The notes under the pieces: model-generated | Seen by the model: the letters and a program-made list of their open reading frames with translations, nothing else | Told to the model about the DNA's origin: nothing | The model's database searches: none | Shown: positions 44,801-53,734 of the stretch, one piece after another | Layout of the letters: every line of letters begins with the position of its first letter | How positions within the stretch are numbered: position 1 is the stretch's first letter | Source of the DNA: Saturnia japonica | Taxonomy: Eukaryota > Arthropoda > Insecta > Lepidoptera > Saturniidae | DNA: 64,000 nt | Direction: 5' to 3' | NCBI GenBank assembly: GCA_033032175.1 | Contig: CM065326.1 | Span: forward strand, 12,046,001-12,110,000 | Translations under genes and position numbers: made by a program

Positions 44801-47800
44801 ATAATCGAGATATTTTGATTGAATTTGATTGAATGATCACATTCATAATGGTGGAATCTTTGATGTATAACCCAAAGATGGGCGCGAGTGGAAAGTTAAA
44901 AAAAAGGGTCGCGCATTTATAAACAAAGTTGTTTACATAAAACCCATATAACAAAAAGGTCGTTCGGTCGTTCAATTACTAATTTTATCAAATTAGTAAC
45001 CTAGCATTAGCAATTGCTAATGGTACTTCGATTATAAATGATCACTCATTATCGAACTATTAATATTAGTAATACTAAAGGTACTTCGATTATGAATGAA
45101 CACTCATTATCCAACTACTAATTTTAGTAATACTAAAGGTACTTCGATTATGAATGATCCCTCACTATCCAACTACTAAAATTAGTAATACTAAAGGTAC
45201 TTCGATTATGAATGAACACTCATTATCCAACTACTAATATTAGTAATACTAAAGGTACTTCGATCATGAATGAACGCTCATTATCCAACTACTAATATTA
45301 GTAATACTAAAGGTACTTCGATCATGAATGAACACTCATTATCCAACTACTAATATTAGTAATACTAAAGGTAGGTACTTCGATTATGAATGATCACTCA
45401 TCATCGAACTACTAATATTAGTAATTACTAATAGTACGTTAATTATGAATGATCACTCATAAAAAAATAGCTCCTTTAAAATCTTTTCTTATAACAGTCA
45501 GTGAGGCCCGAACTATCCACCGCTCGTACTGTACATACAATAGTGCGAACAAGTCTGGCCGTATCATATAACTAGCCCAATTCGATGATGATCACAATTA
45601 TGAAAACTAGGACTTGTATGAATCCTGTATAATGTTAATGTAATGTATATAATTTTCTCGCAGGCTAAATCATATAGCTGTATGTATGTGTTTGTCTGTT
45701 TTTAGTGTCGCGTTTCAAATCACATTGGTCTTAAAAAAAATTCTCTTCAAAAAACGTTCAACACAGTATACGAATAAGAAATGAAACAAACTTCCCATAA
45801 ACCCACTTGTGCTAGGCTCAGGAGTCACTCCAACCTCCAACTCGGTACTAACAAAAAAGTTTGCAACGCCCTATCTTTGCCGTACTTTGAAACCGTTGTA
45901 CTGTCCCCAGAGCAATGTATTTTTTTAAAACTGACTACACTGGTAGCCTGAGTGGCCCTAAACAAATAGAGCCGCTGAGGCTTTTACAGCTTTACCGGGC
46001 TTGAGGGACCAATGTGTTCCCTCCTTCTTACAACATGAAGTCCATCAAACATAACGTGAAGAGATTTTTGACCAATCCGGCATGAAAGCGTTGACTGGCG
46101 ATGAATTGAAGATCCCTGGGTAGATTTGCTTATGCTTACTGTCATTTACAACCGAGGTGACCAAATAGTCGATCGTATCGACCTGTCGATTGTCTTTTTA
46201 ATTCGTTCGCAGGATTTTTCTAAAAACTAGAAAATATCTTAAAATTTATGCGGTTACTAGCTATATTCAAGTTACATCTACACTAATATTATAAAGCTGA
46301 AGAATTTATTTATTTGTTTGGTTGAACACGCTAATCTCAAGAACTACTGGTTCGAATGGAAAAACTATTTTAGTGTTGGATAGCCCATTTATCAAGAAAG
46401 GCTATAGGCTATATAACATCACGATACGACCAATAGGAGCGGAGCATCAATTAAAAATGTTGCAAAAACGTGTAAAATTTATTCCTTTTGAAAGTTTCTA
46501 TTGCATGCGCTGCATAAATAGTTAAAGTTACGCAACAATAATGTGTGTCAGGATTATTTTTCTTAAAAAGTCCTAAAAAAGACCGCGATGGTATATGTAT
46601 ATCTTTTAAGGTTGACGCAATATAACCTTTTTTATGGTAATAACATTTGTTCTAAAATAATGTATTATTTGCGAAGATGTTTTTATAAACATGGTAACAA
46701 TCCTTATCAAAATAAATACGTTATTCATCAGAAATATTTAACCGTTCACATCATTTGATTTGAATGTATATCTTAGGAGATATCACAGTTTTAAAATAAC
46801 TCCGCAGTATAATAATAATCAAGTAACGCGCGTACATTTTAACGGAATGATGTGGCAAGCGGGCGGCACTTATAAATTGTATTGTAGGTGCCTACGTCCC
46901 ACTCTCTAACCCTCTCTGTCTTATGTGACGCAGACGAAATTGCGCGGGTCAGCTAGTCCATATATAAAATACAATTAAATAATATTATAGATAATTTACA
47001 ATATACATCTTATAACTACAGTATTTGATTCCAAATTCATTACGTTTATAAATAATAATAGTAGTGCGGCAGTCGATCACTTGCTAGCTAAATATTTTGT
47101 TGTAGATCGACGACGCGACGTGATGTTTATGTCTTCACATTGTCGTAGTAAGATCTTAGATCTTCTGTCGTACCGTAAAGCTGTGGTCCTAAGCGTAACG
47201 TGAAGAGATATTTATTCAGGCCGGCATAATAGCGCTAACCGTCAATGGATTCGGACTTTCACGGTGGTCGCCGTTGTGTTTCGATCGTTATACTTACCAT
47301 TAGAAACAGTACTGTCAATATGTCGAGCTACTATAAAAATGTTTAAATATTACAAACGTGCGTTTCACACGTGAGGCAAAAGCAAAAAGTAAAGTCCAAC
47401 ACTGGAATGATAACAGGCCGTTGAACTCCACAAGAACTACATACCTAATATCTTTATTTATATTATCGCTCTTATCTTTTTGTTTCGGTTTAGACTATCT
47501 CTTTCTCTCTCTGGCCAAATATATAAATCTGTTTTTTTTTTTACATCAGAAACGTTTAGTTGAAAAACGTTGCACGTTGCACCGAAAGAAGTTTCATTTC
47601 AGAATTTAAAAAAATATGTTTAGGTAGGTAATATACATAGAATTATGAACTCGGCGTGTTACAGTAGAGCGGACTTTATTACTCTATGGTAATATAATAT
47701 TTTTATCGGTCCGCAGTCGTGACGGTGATTTGGACTTGGTTTTCGCTTGAAGGCGGGATTAGTTCAGTTATGGTGGCCCAATGATTAGAGAAGACCAATG

Positions 47801-49503
47801 GAATATCGATTAGACCTTCGCAGATCGAGATTTAATGAGAATTAATTTAATTAAGATTTTATTTGAGATTTTTTTTTGGTAGATTATTTAACGTCACACA
47901 AGCAACTTAACCTTTATTTTATAACCAGCTGTGCCTGTGGTTTCACCCGCCGTATAATTTAAAAGAAATCACTTGTTGATAATTCATAATACTTTACAGT
48001 AGAAAATATTTAAAGTAACATTTTCTTCTAGTATCTTTCTATCTATATGTATGCATAATATAAAGTGAAGTCGTTTCCCGCTGCCGGGCTGTCAGTCCCC
48101 TATGTACGCTTAGATCTTTTAAACTACGCAACAGATTTTAGAGAATTTTTTACGGAATGTTTATATATACAATACATTCCAATTAAATTTTTTGTAGAGA
48201 AAATTTAGTTATTTTCGGGTGCTTAAATGGCTTTCGCTGGCTTAACCTTTTGAGATACAACAGATAAATGTTCTAAAGAATTGAAGTTCTTCAAAAAACC
48301 TAGAGAAGAGTCCGCGATGGTATATGTTTATTTACTTAAGTTGCCTCGCAGTAACCATTTTTTTCTTCAACATAATAATTTAAAATAATATGTTATTTGC
48401 GAAGCTATTTTCTACAATTCAGTATTAATCTTTATCCAGATAATTTTGTTAATTAACTTGGGCATTTAATGTACATTAAGATTGACCTTTAGGCAGAAAG
48501 CAAAACTCCAAGCTTCTAATGAGAATTTCATAGAAAAACCCAATAGCAGTTTGCCCTACCTGAGAATCGAACCTAGGACCTCGAGTATAGCAGTCGTGTT
48601 TAGGACCACTAGGCTAATGAGGCAGTTATGAAGTTATGTACTGTCAACATTAAAGCGATAAACTCTAAATCAGGCTTTTTTAAACATAAAATATAGCATA
48701 AAATATACCACTGCGCAGCTGGGACGGGTCGCTAGTTATAATTTATTGGTTTTTATCGCATCTTGTTTTACCGAGCCGGTGTTGAATTATTTTAATTTTC
48801 CATTATCTCCTATACCTTACTATGCGTCCAAATAACATGCTATAAAAGGCAAAGTTTATCATCAAGAAATTGTCTTAATGATAAGGAAGTTTCGTTTGTA
48901 AGGATTAAATATGCTATGCCTAATATTAATTTTAATAAATCACTTTTTAAATTTAATACACTCTTGTCACAAAATGCCTGATTGTGGTTTATGTATATAT
49001 TGTATCGAGGACTTTTTTTACATGTTCTAAGGATAAATATTTTTGTTGATATATACTTAACTATATATTACGCTGGCGCACGCGCATAAAGCAGTTCGTG
49101 AGCGGTTGGTTTTTCGACTTATTAATCAATATTAAGGGCTAGTTGAGAGGTTTAGCTTAATATTAGATAGCCTATAACTATTCCTCATAATTTGGCTATA
49201 ATATATAAAGAATTTTTCGAATCCGACTGATAGTTCCAGAGATTAGCGTGTTTTAAACAAATAAACAAATAAAAATAATCTTATTTATGTAATAAATGAG
49301 TATGGAGTATAGATTTTCAAATATCTTTATGATTAACCAATATAATATCATTCAAATATTTTAGTAACTCATTCATAGTGGTCCTAGGTAGAGGTATATG
49401 TCATTTAATCGCATCGGAATCACCAAAATATTCACTTACAATGCCATTATGTAGCGGGAAAATAAATGACTTACCTGAATACAGCTATCTCAAAGCGGCT
49501 CAT
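32673..49503 (-). CDS. Middle GH1 beta-glucosidase-like gene, complete, nine exons
   Basis: Exons (minus): 49475-49503, 43147-43256, 40642-40956, 39813-40073, 38751-38839, 36838-36985, 35378-35544, 33644-33793 and 32673-32897. They total 1494 bp, all in phase, giving 497 residues, the usual size for insect GH1 enzymes. The enzyme hydrolyses beta-linked glycosides (plant glucosides or cello-oligosaccharides, possibly glucosinolates) by the retaining mechanism. Seen: a signal peptide (about residues 1-18, [18 protein letters not shown]), glycone-site Gln38 in YQVEG, His141 in LYHWELP, acid/base Glu186 in TINEP, nucleophile Glu399 in ITENG, and WTLMDNFEW (Glu448, Trp449). One NIS sequon is at Asn44. 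There is no transmembrane segment or GPI signal, so it should be a soluble secreted, probably digestive, enzyme. Intron 1 is 6.2 kb. Its neighbours are two other GH1 genes on the same strand. The exact substrate cannot be told from sequence. Confidence 0.92.
32898..33643. other. Intron 8 of middle GH1 gene
   Basis: 33250-33390 is the dispersed repeat shared with 10735-10885. The rest is unremarkable. Confidence 0.5.
33644..33793 (-). CDS. Middle GH1 gene, exon 8 (nucleophile exon)
   Basis: 150 bp. The acceptor is 'ctattctag' and the donor GTAAGT. It encodes [19 protein letters not shown], then [15 protein letters not shown] with the catalytic nucleophile, and ends FYTGYLKQ. Confidence 0.92.
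33819..34170 (+). repeat. Non-autonomous element, partner of 19971-20334
   Basis: It starts actagcggtcgcccaatgat and ends tttgcttcacgtattaata, inverted relative to the copy next to the mariner relic. No ORF. It lies in intron 7 of the middle GH1 gene. Confidence 0.65.
34171..35377. other. Remainder of intron 7 of middle GH1 gene
   Basis: Nothing coding recognised. A GC palindrome (gccggcggccggc) lies at about 35261-35275. Confidence 0.4.
35378..35544 (-). CDS. Middle GH1 gene, exon 7
   Basis: 167 bp. The acceptor is 'ctgtttcag' and the donor GTTAGT. It encodes [20 protein letters not shown] and ends ASSWFL. Confidence 0.9.
35545..36837. other. Intron 6 of middle GH1 gene
   Basis: 36317-36488 is a dispersed element (tccgggtaatctccgaaact, gacgggactttcactgatag, ggttccgcacaaat) present inverted at 42795-42985. 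Small frames at 35904-36171 are not supported as genes. Confidence 0.5.
36838..36985 (-). CDS. Middle GH1 gene, exon 6
   Basis: 148 bp. The acceptor is 'aatttctttcag' and the donor GTACTG. It encodes [20 protein letters not shown] and ends IELIKG. Confidence 0.9.
37440..37815 (+). repeat. Dispersed element, related copy at 48930-49275
   Basis: It shares attgtggcttatgtgt, a cgctggcgcacgcNNataaagcagttcg-like core, and ctgactggtagttccagaga, then gattagcgtgtttaaacaaa. The end is attagtatagat. In intron 5 of the middle GH1 gene. Confidence 0.55.
37984..38694 (+). repeat. ACTAGC-type non-autonomous element, about 710 bp, copy A
   Basis: It starts actagctgacccgcgcaact and ends aactcttcagctctataata plus ttagtatagat. 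An inverted copy of similar length is at 46276-46957. No ORF. Intron 5 of the middle GH1 gene. Confidence 0.7.
38751..38839 (-). CDS. Middle GH1 gene, exon 5
   Basis: 89 bp. The acceptor is 'ttgtttttag'. The donor GTTAGT was chosen over a GTGGTT three bases upstream because it keeps the 89-bp length of the left gene. It encodes [20 protein letters not shown] and ends AREYV. Confidence 0.88.
38840..39812. other. Intron 4 of middle GH1 gene
   Basis: AT-rich. No gene or recognised repeat. Confidence 0.4.
39813..40073 (-). CDS. Middle GH1 gene, exon 4 (acid/base exon)
   Basis: 261 bp. The acceptor is 'attttccag' and the donor GTAAAG. It encodes [28 protein letters not shown] and [19 protein letters not shown]. 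Confidence 0.92.
40074..40641. other. Intron 3 of middle GH1 gene
   Basis: AT-rich. No gene or recognised repeat. Confidence 0.4.
40642..40956 (-). CDS. Middle GH1 gene, exon 3
   Basis: 315 bp. The acceptor is 'atttttcag' and the donor GTGAGT. It encodes [44 protein letters not shown] and [14 protein letters not shown]. Confidence 0.92.
40957..43146. other. Intron 2 of middle GH1 gene, repeat-rich
   Basis: 41880-42480 begins near 'gtgtgcccgtggctctgcac' and holds several aaaatNNgtNNagaa-like blocks. 42546-42790 begins actagcttttactcgcggct and ends in (cagt)n. 42795-42985 is the inverted partner of 36317-36488. These are short non-autonomous elements. No gene. Confidence 0.55.
42546..42790 (+). 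repeat. ACTAGC-type short element with (CAGT)n end
   Basis: It starts actagcttttactcgcggct, runs through ttagggggtgagtttt and gtgtgccaaatttcagccca, and ends in cagtcagtcagtcagttagt. No ORF. Confidence 0.65.
43147..43256 (-). CDS. Middle GH1 gene, exon 2
   Basis: 110 bp. The acceptor is 'tataatttcag' and the donor GTAAGC. It encodes [20 protein letters not shown] and [15 protein letters not shown]. Confidence 0.92.
43257..44964. other. Intron 1 of middle GH1 gene, 3' part
   Basis: An imperfect direct repeat of about 50 bp (aagaacttccagttgttacg and aagaactttcagttgttacg) lies at about 44150-44240. Otherwise AT-rich, no gene. Confidence 0.45.
44965..45465. repeat. 58-bp minisatellite, about 7-8 units
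   Basis: The motif ggtacttcg starts at 45022, 45080, 45138, 45196, 45254, 45312 and 45370, an exact 58-bp period. A 4-bp insertion and degenerate half-units bound the array. Each unit contains the palindrome actaatattagt and a near-palindromic gaatgatcactcattat. It is in intron 1 of the middle GH1 gene. Confidence 0.9.
45466..46275. other. Intron 1 of middle GH1 gene, LINE tail
   Basis: 45960-46110 carries a Jockey-like LINE ORF2 end on the plus strand ([20 protein letters not shown]). The rest is unremarkable. Confidence 0.5.
46276..46957 (-). repeat. ACTAGC-type non-autonomous element, copy B (inverted to copy A)
   Basis: Read on the minus strand it starts actagctgacccgcgcaatt and ends ataatattagtgtagat. 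The interior parallels 37984-38694 (aaataatNNNttNttttagaaca, aaagatatacatat). It lies in intron 1 of the middle GH1 gene. Confidence 0.7.
46958..48039. other. Intron 1 of middle GH1 gene, more repeats
   Basis: 47180-47335 is a Jockey-like tail (gtaacgtgaagagatattta, ggtcgccgttgtgtttcgat). A 'ccagctgtgcctgtggtttc' element starts near 47925. No gene. Confidence 0.45.
48040..48737 (-). repeat. ACTAGC-type element (inverted) carrying a SINE
   Basis: Read on the minus strand it starts actagcgacccgtcccagct at 48735 and runs to about 48040. A tRNA-derived SINE (48486-48627) sits inside it. Confidence 0.5.
48486..48627 (-). repeat. tRNA-derived SINE, second copy
   Basis: The A box TAGCCTAGTGG (48606-48616) and B box GGTTCGATTC (about 48564-48573) read on the minus strand. 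The body matches 8130-8257. The 3' part is shorter than in the copy at 8015-8257. Confidence 0.75.
48930..49275 (+). repeat. Dispersed element, related to 37440-37815
   Basis: It shares tgattgtggtttatgt, cgctggcgcacgcgcataaa, gcagttcg, and ctgatagttccagagattag then cgtgttttaaacaaa, with the other copy. Intron 1 of the middle GH1 gene. Confidence 0.55.
49475..49503 (-). CDS. Middle GH1 gene, exon 1 (start codon)
   Basis: ATG at 49501-49503, nine codons (MSRFEIAVF) plus AG, then a perfect donor GTAAGT. With the first base of exon 2 it completes Ser10 and produces an unbroken signal peptide, which is why I accept it although it lies 6.2 kb from exon 2. Confidence 0.75.
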
Positions 49504-49510
49504 GTTTCGA

Positions 49511-49515
49511 ACTGA
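49511..49515 (-). promoter_or_regulatory. Possible initiator (TCAGT) of middle GH1 gene
   Basis: An arthropod-type TCAGT lies 8 bp upstream of the ATG on the minus strand. No TATA box is evident about 30 bp upstream. The implied 5' UTR would be very short, so transcription may start further upstream. Confidence 0.25.
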
Positions 49516-50239
49516 TGTTGATAATTTGATTTCAGGAGTGACTATTATCTTGTCATTATCATTATGGCAGTGTTTTTCAATATTTTAATCCATATTTATT
49601 TATATATTTAATTACGAATATAAGGCATTCTTTTTGTTCTTTATACTGATGATGTGTTGTTTATAGAGTGAATACAATAAAAAAAACAGACGAAGTCATA
49701 AGAACTGCCGACAGAAGTGAAAACTTAATTTCAAATTTTTAAATCAATTAGTTTGCATTATTGCGGAGCATGTAGGTGACGCGAAATCACAACATTTTAC
49801 CCATCCAAAAAGTCAAACACGCATATGATACAGTCGAGTATATAATACAATGTATTAGTGTATATATGCATATACATGTTCACAGGCTGCTTTACTATGT
49901 GTCGATAGTCTGACGCAAGCGAAATATGTCACGAGCATGTCGAGGTCATCGGTGACGCTAAGGTCACGCGAACCCAAAGTGTTTCCCCTACCTAAAATCA
50001 CTCAACACGGCTAAAGAAATTTTTATTTAAGAAATCACGACGATTTGCATTACAGGCAGTTGATAATGTCACGGACTAAATAAGAGATTTTATATTTATG
50101 AGAATTCTGAAAAATTCTTTGATACACTCTCAGGTACAAAGTTGGTGATGCCGTTTCGTTTAATGGCATGAAATAGTAAAAATTGAATAAAAGAAATACT
50201 TGGCTTAATAATTTTATAATAGTGTTTTTTATTGGAGTG
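49516..50239. other. Upstream region of middle GH1 gene
   Basis: No gene or recognised element. It presumably holds the promoter region. Confidence 0.35.
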
Positions 50240-51660
50240 TATGTAGTGGGTTGTCAGTATGTAATTCAGCCAGTCGGCCCGTATGGGCGGTTGAATTCCT
50301 TGTTTACTTTACTTTGCTGTAATCCACAATCTCCCGCCAGTGGCCCCAAGAAGCTGTCTTGCATGCAGTGCCACAATCCGGTAACCATGTCGACTCGTGG
50401 GCTAAGCCTGGCTGAGGCTGCTTTGGCACATGAGTTTTAGCGGTCACATCCCGCTTAGTGCACATAAATCTACCGCGGTATCTTATCAGTCCACTTTCGG
50501 TGGCATGGTAGGGAAGGCATTGTGGAAGGCCTAGGGCGATGATAGTTATTGTCGCCTAGACACTGCATCCCAACTTCTCTCCGGTCGTAGCGGCTACCCG
50601 TTCCATCGGATGAAGAGGAAAAAGGACGAGAAGGTGGATCTGTGTTCGCGCACACACTTATGCACCTAAATGTATCCTGCGCAATTGACTTTTTTTTCTG
50701 GATACCGGACACGAGATTCAAAGTCCTGTGGCGATGGGCTGAGGTAATGGGGTCTGTTCTTGCTAACCAGGCTCTGTCTAAGGTCTACACACAGGCGGTA
50801 GCAGGGAGAGTGGTCGTTTTTACGCAGCAAAAATGTTTACGTTTAGATTGGGCAGCACCCTGTGCGACAAAGCAGCCCTATTTAGGGAGGCACTGCTTTC
50901 CTTGCTTAGCCAAGGAGGGAGATAGAAAAGGTGTTCTAAAAATTGCTTGTTCTATTTTACTCGGGAGGTTGTAACCACGGCTGCCTTTGCATCCTTTTCA
51001 TCGTGGTCGAAATATAAAGAATAAAGAACCAAATGTTTCTAACCACATTAATTTCGGTGCATGGAATGTACGTACCCTCCTCGACCGTGATAATAACTCA
51101 TGTCCTGAGCGAATAACAGCTGTAGTGGCAAGGGAGCTTAGCCGCTACAATATTGACATAGCTGCAAACAGCGAAACGCATCTCGCTGACGAAGGAGAGC
51201 TTGTGGAGCACGGTGGCGGATACACTTTTTTCTGGAAAGGCACTACTAAACATGAACCGCGACGCTCGGGAGTTGGGTTTGCAGTTAAAACAGAAATTGC
51301 TAAACGACTGGAGGAATGTCCTGTTTATACCTCGGATCGTGTCATTACGCTTCGCCTTCATCTAGAGAACAAAAACTTATTAAATATCATAAGTGTGTAA
51401 TGCACCCACACTGGATAAATCTGACTACGTAAAAGATAAATTCTATGAAGAACTTACGCGAACTTTATCAAAAATCCCATCACGTGAGCAGATCTTAGTT
51501 CTTGGTGACTTTAATGCGAGAGTGGGGCGTGACTTTGAAGCTTGGCCGAAGATTTTAGGTAGACATGGACTGGGAAACATGAACAGTAATGGGCAATTAC
51601 TACTTAGCTTATGTGCACAATTTAATTTATAAATTACTAACACCTTTTTCGCCTGCAAAC
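50240..51660 (+). mobile_element. RTE-like LINE, 5' part with endonuclease
   Basis: A GC-richer leader (50240-50980) is followed by an endonuclease reading frame. The element stops soon after the endonuclease core, so RT is missing. Orientation plus. Its 3' limit is marked by the next repeat at 51781. Confidence 0.6.
50987..51632 (+). pseudogene. RTE-like LINE endonuclease, truncated
   Basis: Frame 1 (50987-51400) has HPFHRGRNIKNKEPNVSNHI, FGAWNVRTLLDRDN, ELSRYNIDIAANSETHLADE and GGGYTFFWKGTT, the N-terminal half of an APE-type endonuclease. A frameshift near 51390-51400 moves it to frame 51393-51632, with LSKIPSREQILVLGDFNARVG (GDFNA active-site motif) and GNMNSNGQLLLSLCAQFNL. The remaining endonuclease and all RT are absent. 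A 91-residue reading frame just upstream (50702-50974) is probably leader, not protein. The family call is from recalled similarity. Confidence 0.7.
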
Positions 51661-51780
51661 GTGGTTTACAAGAGATTTGAAGACAAAAACAAGACTCAGA
51701 AATTGATTGTGTCCTGGGACCCTAGCCAATTTTCCTTTCTGCAATTGTTAACATTATCAAAACAAGAAAATTCTTAACAA

Positions 51781-52008
51781 AATGGAAAACCAACTTCAAT
51801 GTTTTTGAAGAGTTCCCCGGTGTATCTACGAAGTTGAAACTCCAATGTCAATGAAACTAAAATGGGACCATCCTTGAGGTATCCAACAAAAAAAAATCAT
51901 CCAAATTTATTCATAAACAAAGAAGTTATGGCTGAACATCCTTATAAAATATGTATTGGTAGAAACTTTCGAGTTGAGTAACCACCCGTCTTTCGTTGAA
52001 GTCGGTTA
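51781..52008 (+). repeat. Dispersed repeat 'ccaatgccaat' family, copy 4
   Basis: It contains aaaatggaaaaccaacttca, gaaactccaatgtcaatgaa, gttatggctgaacatcc and ttgaagtcggtta. It is directly followed by the foldback-MITE relative at 52011. Confidence 0.65.
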
Positions 52009-52010
52009 AC

Positions 52011-52190
52011 GGCCGTTATCAAAAAACTATCTATCCGTTGTTTTAGTTACTAAAGATAGACAAATATAACCTTTTGTCCTTACTTTTTTTTTATAACCAA
52101 CCATTGGATAGTTTTTTGTATCTACATAATATATAATATCCTATAGCTTAGATAGATAAGAGGGAAGCCGATATCTGTCTTAAGTCATAA
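52011..52190. repeat. Relative of foldback MITE 20943-21173
   Basis: It shares acggccgttatcaaa (terminal repeat, diverged), agttactaaagata and agagggaagccgatatctgt with the intact copy. The right terminal repeat is not found. Confidence 0.55.
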
Positions 52191-53132
52191 GATAGTACAA
52201 AGAAATATATTATGTAAAATAGATTACATAATAATTGCGTATTCCCCTATTTTCTCTTCAAAAAACGGATCGATTTGAATATTTTTTTCAAGAATAATAT
52301 ATGTAACTAACTGTGCCCGCGGCTTCATCGTATAAGATAAGATTCATCGCTTAAGATATCGTGATTTTTTTTTTAAATATGGACCAAGTATTTTAGGGGT
52401 AAAACCAAACACCTATCTAGTAGTAGTTGGAGGCACAACGACAAACCTCAATCATTTTGTTTGTATAGATTTTTCAATATGAACAATGTTCTCTAAGGAC
52501 TCCAAAACAGCACAGCAACGCGTGGCCGGGTTTCCTAGTAATATTATAAATATGTACTAATTGATAATACACAAAAGTAAAATTACAATTGTATCTAAGG
52601 TTATTTAGCACAAGGGGAACTTTGATTACGTTCTTAAAAATCTTTTGTTTCTATCAAACTTCATGGTAACTCAGGATACAAAATATCAGTTTTATACAAA
52701 ATATTTCTTTCTGAAGGCTACATTAACTTGTTAACTTTCATTTCATTTCAGGATGATATGACAGTGAAAAAATATATGTGTGTAAGAGTGCCGCTACGAA
52801 TTTATTCGATATTTCGTTCAGTGAACAGTTATTTGTGTACATAAACATTGTTGAACTGTGGTTTGAGGACTTGTAAACCTGTAACAGTGTTATATCAAGG
52901 TAATCATTAGTTAATCAAGTGAAATTTAATCAAAACTTTAATAAAAAAAAATTAAAAAAATTACCTTCAAAGTATATTATTTTTGAATACCTTCAGAAAC
53001 AGTGTATCTCCTTACGTACTTGACAGTTGTCATCTTATAATCTGTCAATGTCATTTGTATCAGTCATTCAGGAACAAATAAAAAGCCATAATCATAGACA
53101 AATAACCAGCCATAATATCTACTATCGATATC
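52191..53132. other. Intergenic DNA and probable 5' UTR of LINE
   Basis: A 'gtgcccgcggcttcatcg' remnant lies at about 52312. From about 52750 the sequence probably belongs to the 5' UTR of the LINE whose ORFs begin at 59289, interrupted by the BEL/Pao element. Confidence 0.35.
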
Positions 53133-53137
53133 ACCGG
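53133..53137. repeat. BEL/Pao target-site duplication, left
   Basis: accgg, repeated at 59234-59238. Five bp is the usual duplication length for BEL/Pao. Confidence 0.75.
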
Positions 53138-53371
53138 TGTTTGCGTCAGAATCCGAAAAATGGCGCAGTCTCGGTTTTTGAACAAAGCGAGTTAATGTTC
53201 TAAATAGTTTATTTTTGGTTTGCACAGTGTGCCAACAGATCAGATGTCGCTGTAGCAATTATAAACTAGCTTATAAGGTCAGAATGATATTTTGTATACA
53301 TAACGCTTAATTAAATAAACACACTTTTTTATCCCCTAACAACTATTCGTTATTTTATTTGGTGCTGAAAA
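53138..53371 (+). repeat. BEL/Pao 5' LTR (234 bp)
   Basis: It starts tgtttgcgtcagaatccg and ends ggtgctgaaaa. It contains a duplicated cagat absent from the 3' LTR, and a poly(A) signal (aaataaacac). Confidence 0.9.
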
Positions 53372-53374
53372 TAT

Positions 53375-53392
53375 TGGTCCTTCGAGCCGGAT
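53375..53392 (+). other. Primer binding site, tRNA-Tyr type
   Basis: tggtccttcgagccggat starts 3 bp after the LTR. It is complementary to the 3' end of an insect tRNA-Tyr plus CCA, as I recall that tRNA sequence. Confidence 0.65.
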
Positions 53393-53734
53393 AGAAGAAA
53401 TCAGTCAGCAGTGGAAAGTGATGGCAATAAAGTGAACAAAAGGCAGGAAATATCAAACAACAGTTGTAATAAAGTGAGTGAAGTTGAAGTGTCTACCTAC
53501 CTACATGTGAGTACAGTTACAACATTACAAAAGCACTTAGAAAAATAAGAGAAAAAGTGACAACACGGGGAATCTATGCCCGAATTCAAAATCTTGAAGA
53601 GTTCAAACACTTAGAATAATTGAAGATAAAAATAACTCTGAAATAGTTATAAGTCAGAGTTTCATATTATTTTGGAAACTTCAAACACAATAATTTCTTT
53701 TCATCGACTTAGAAAACTTAACAAATAATCTACA

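Noticed and set aside
44965..45465. Regular short repeats resembling a CRISPR array
   Set aside because: The 58-bp units are directly adjacent with no unique spacers, and the context is a eukaryotic intron. It is a minisatellite.
50642..50974. 110-residue frame upstream of the RTE-like endonuclease as a separate protein
   Set aside because: It lies in the GC-rich leader of the LINE and has no recognisable domain; more likely 5' UTR.
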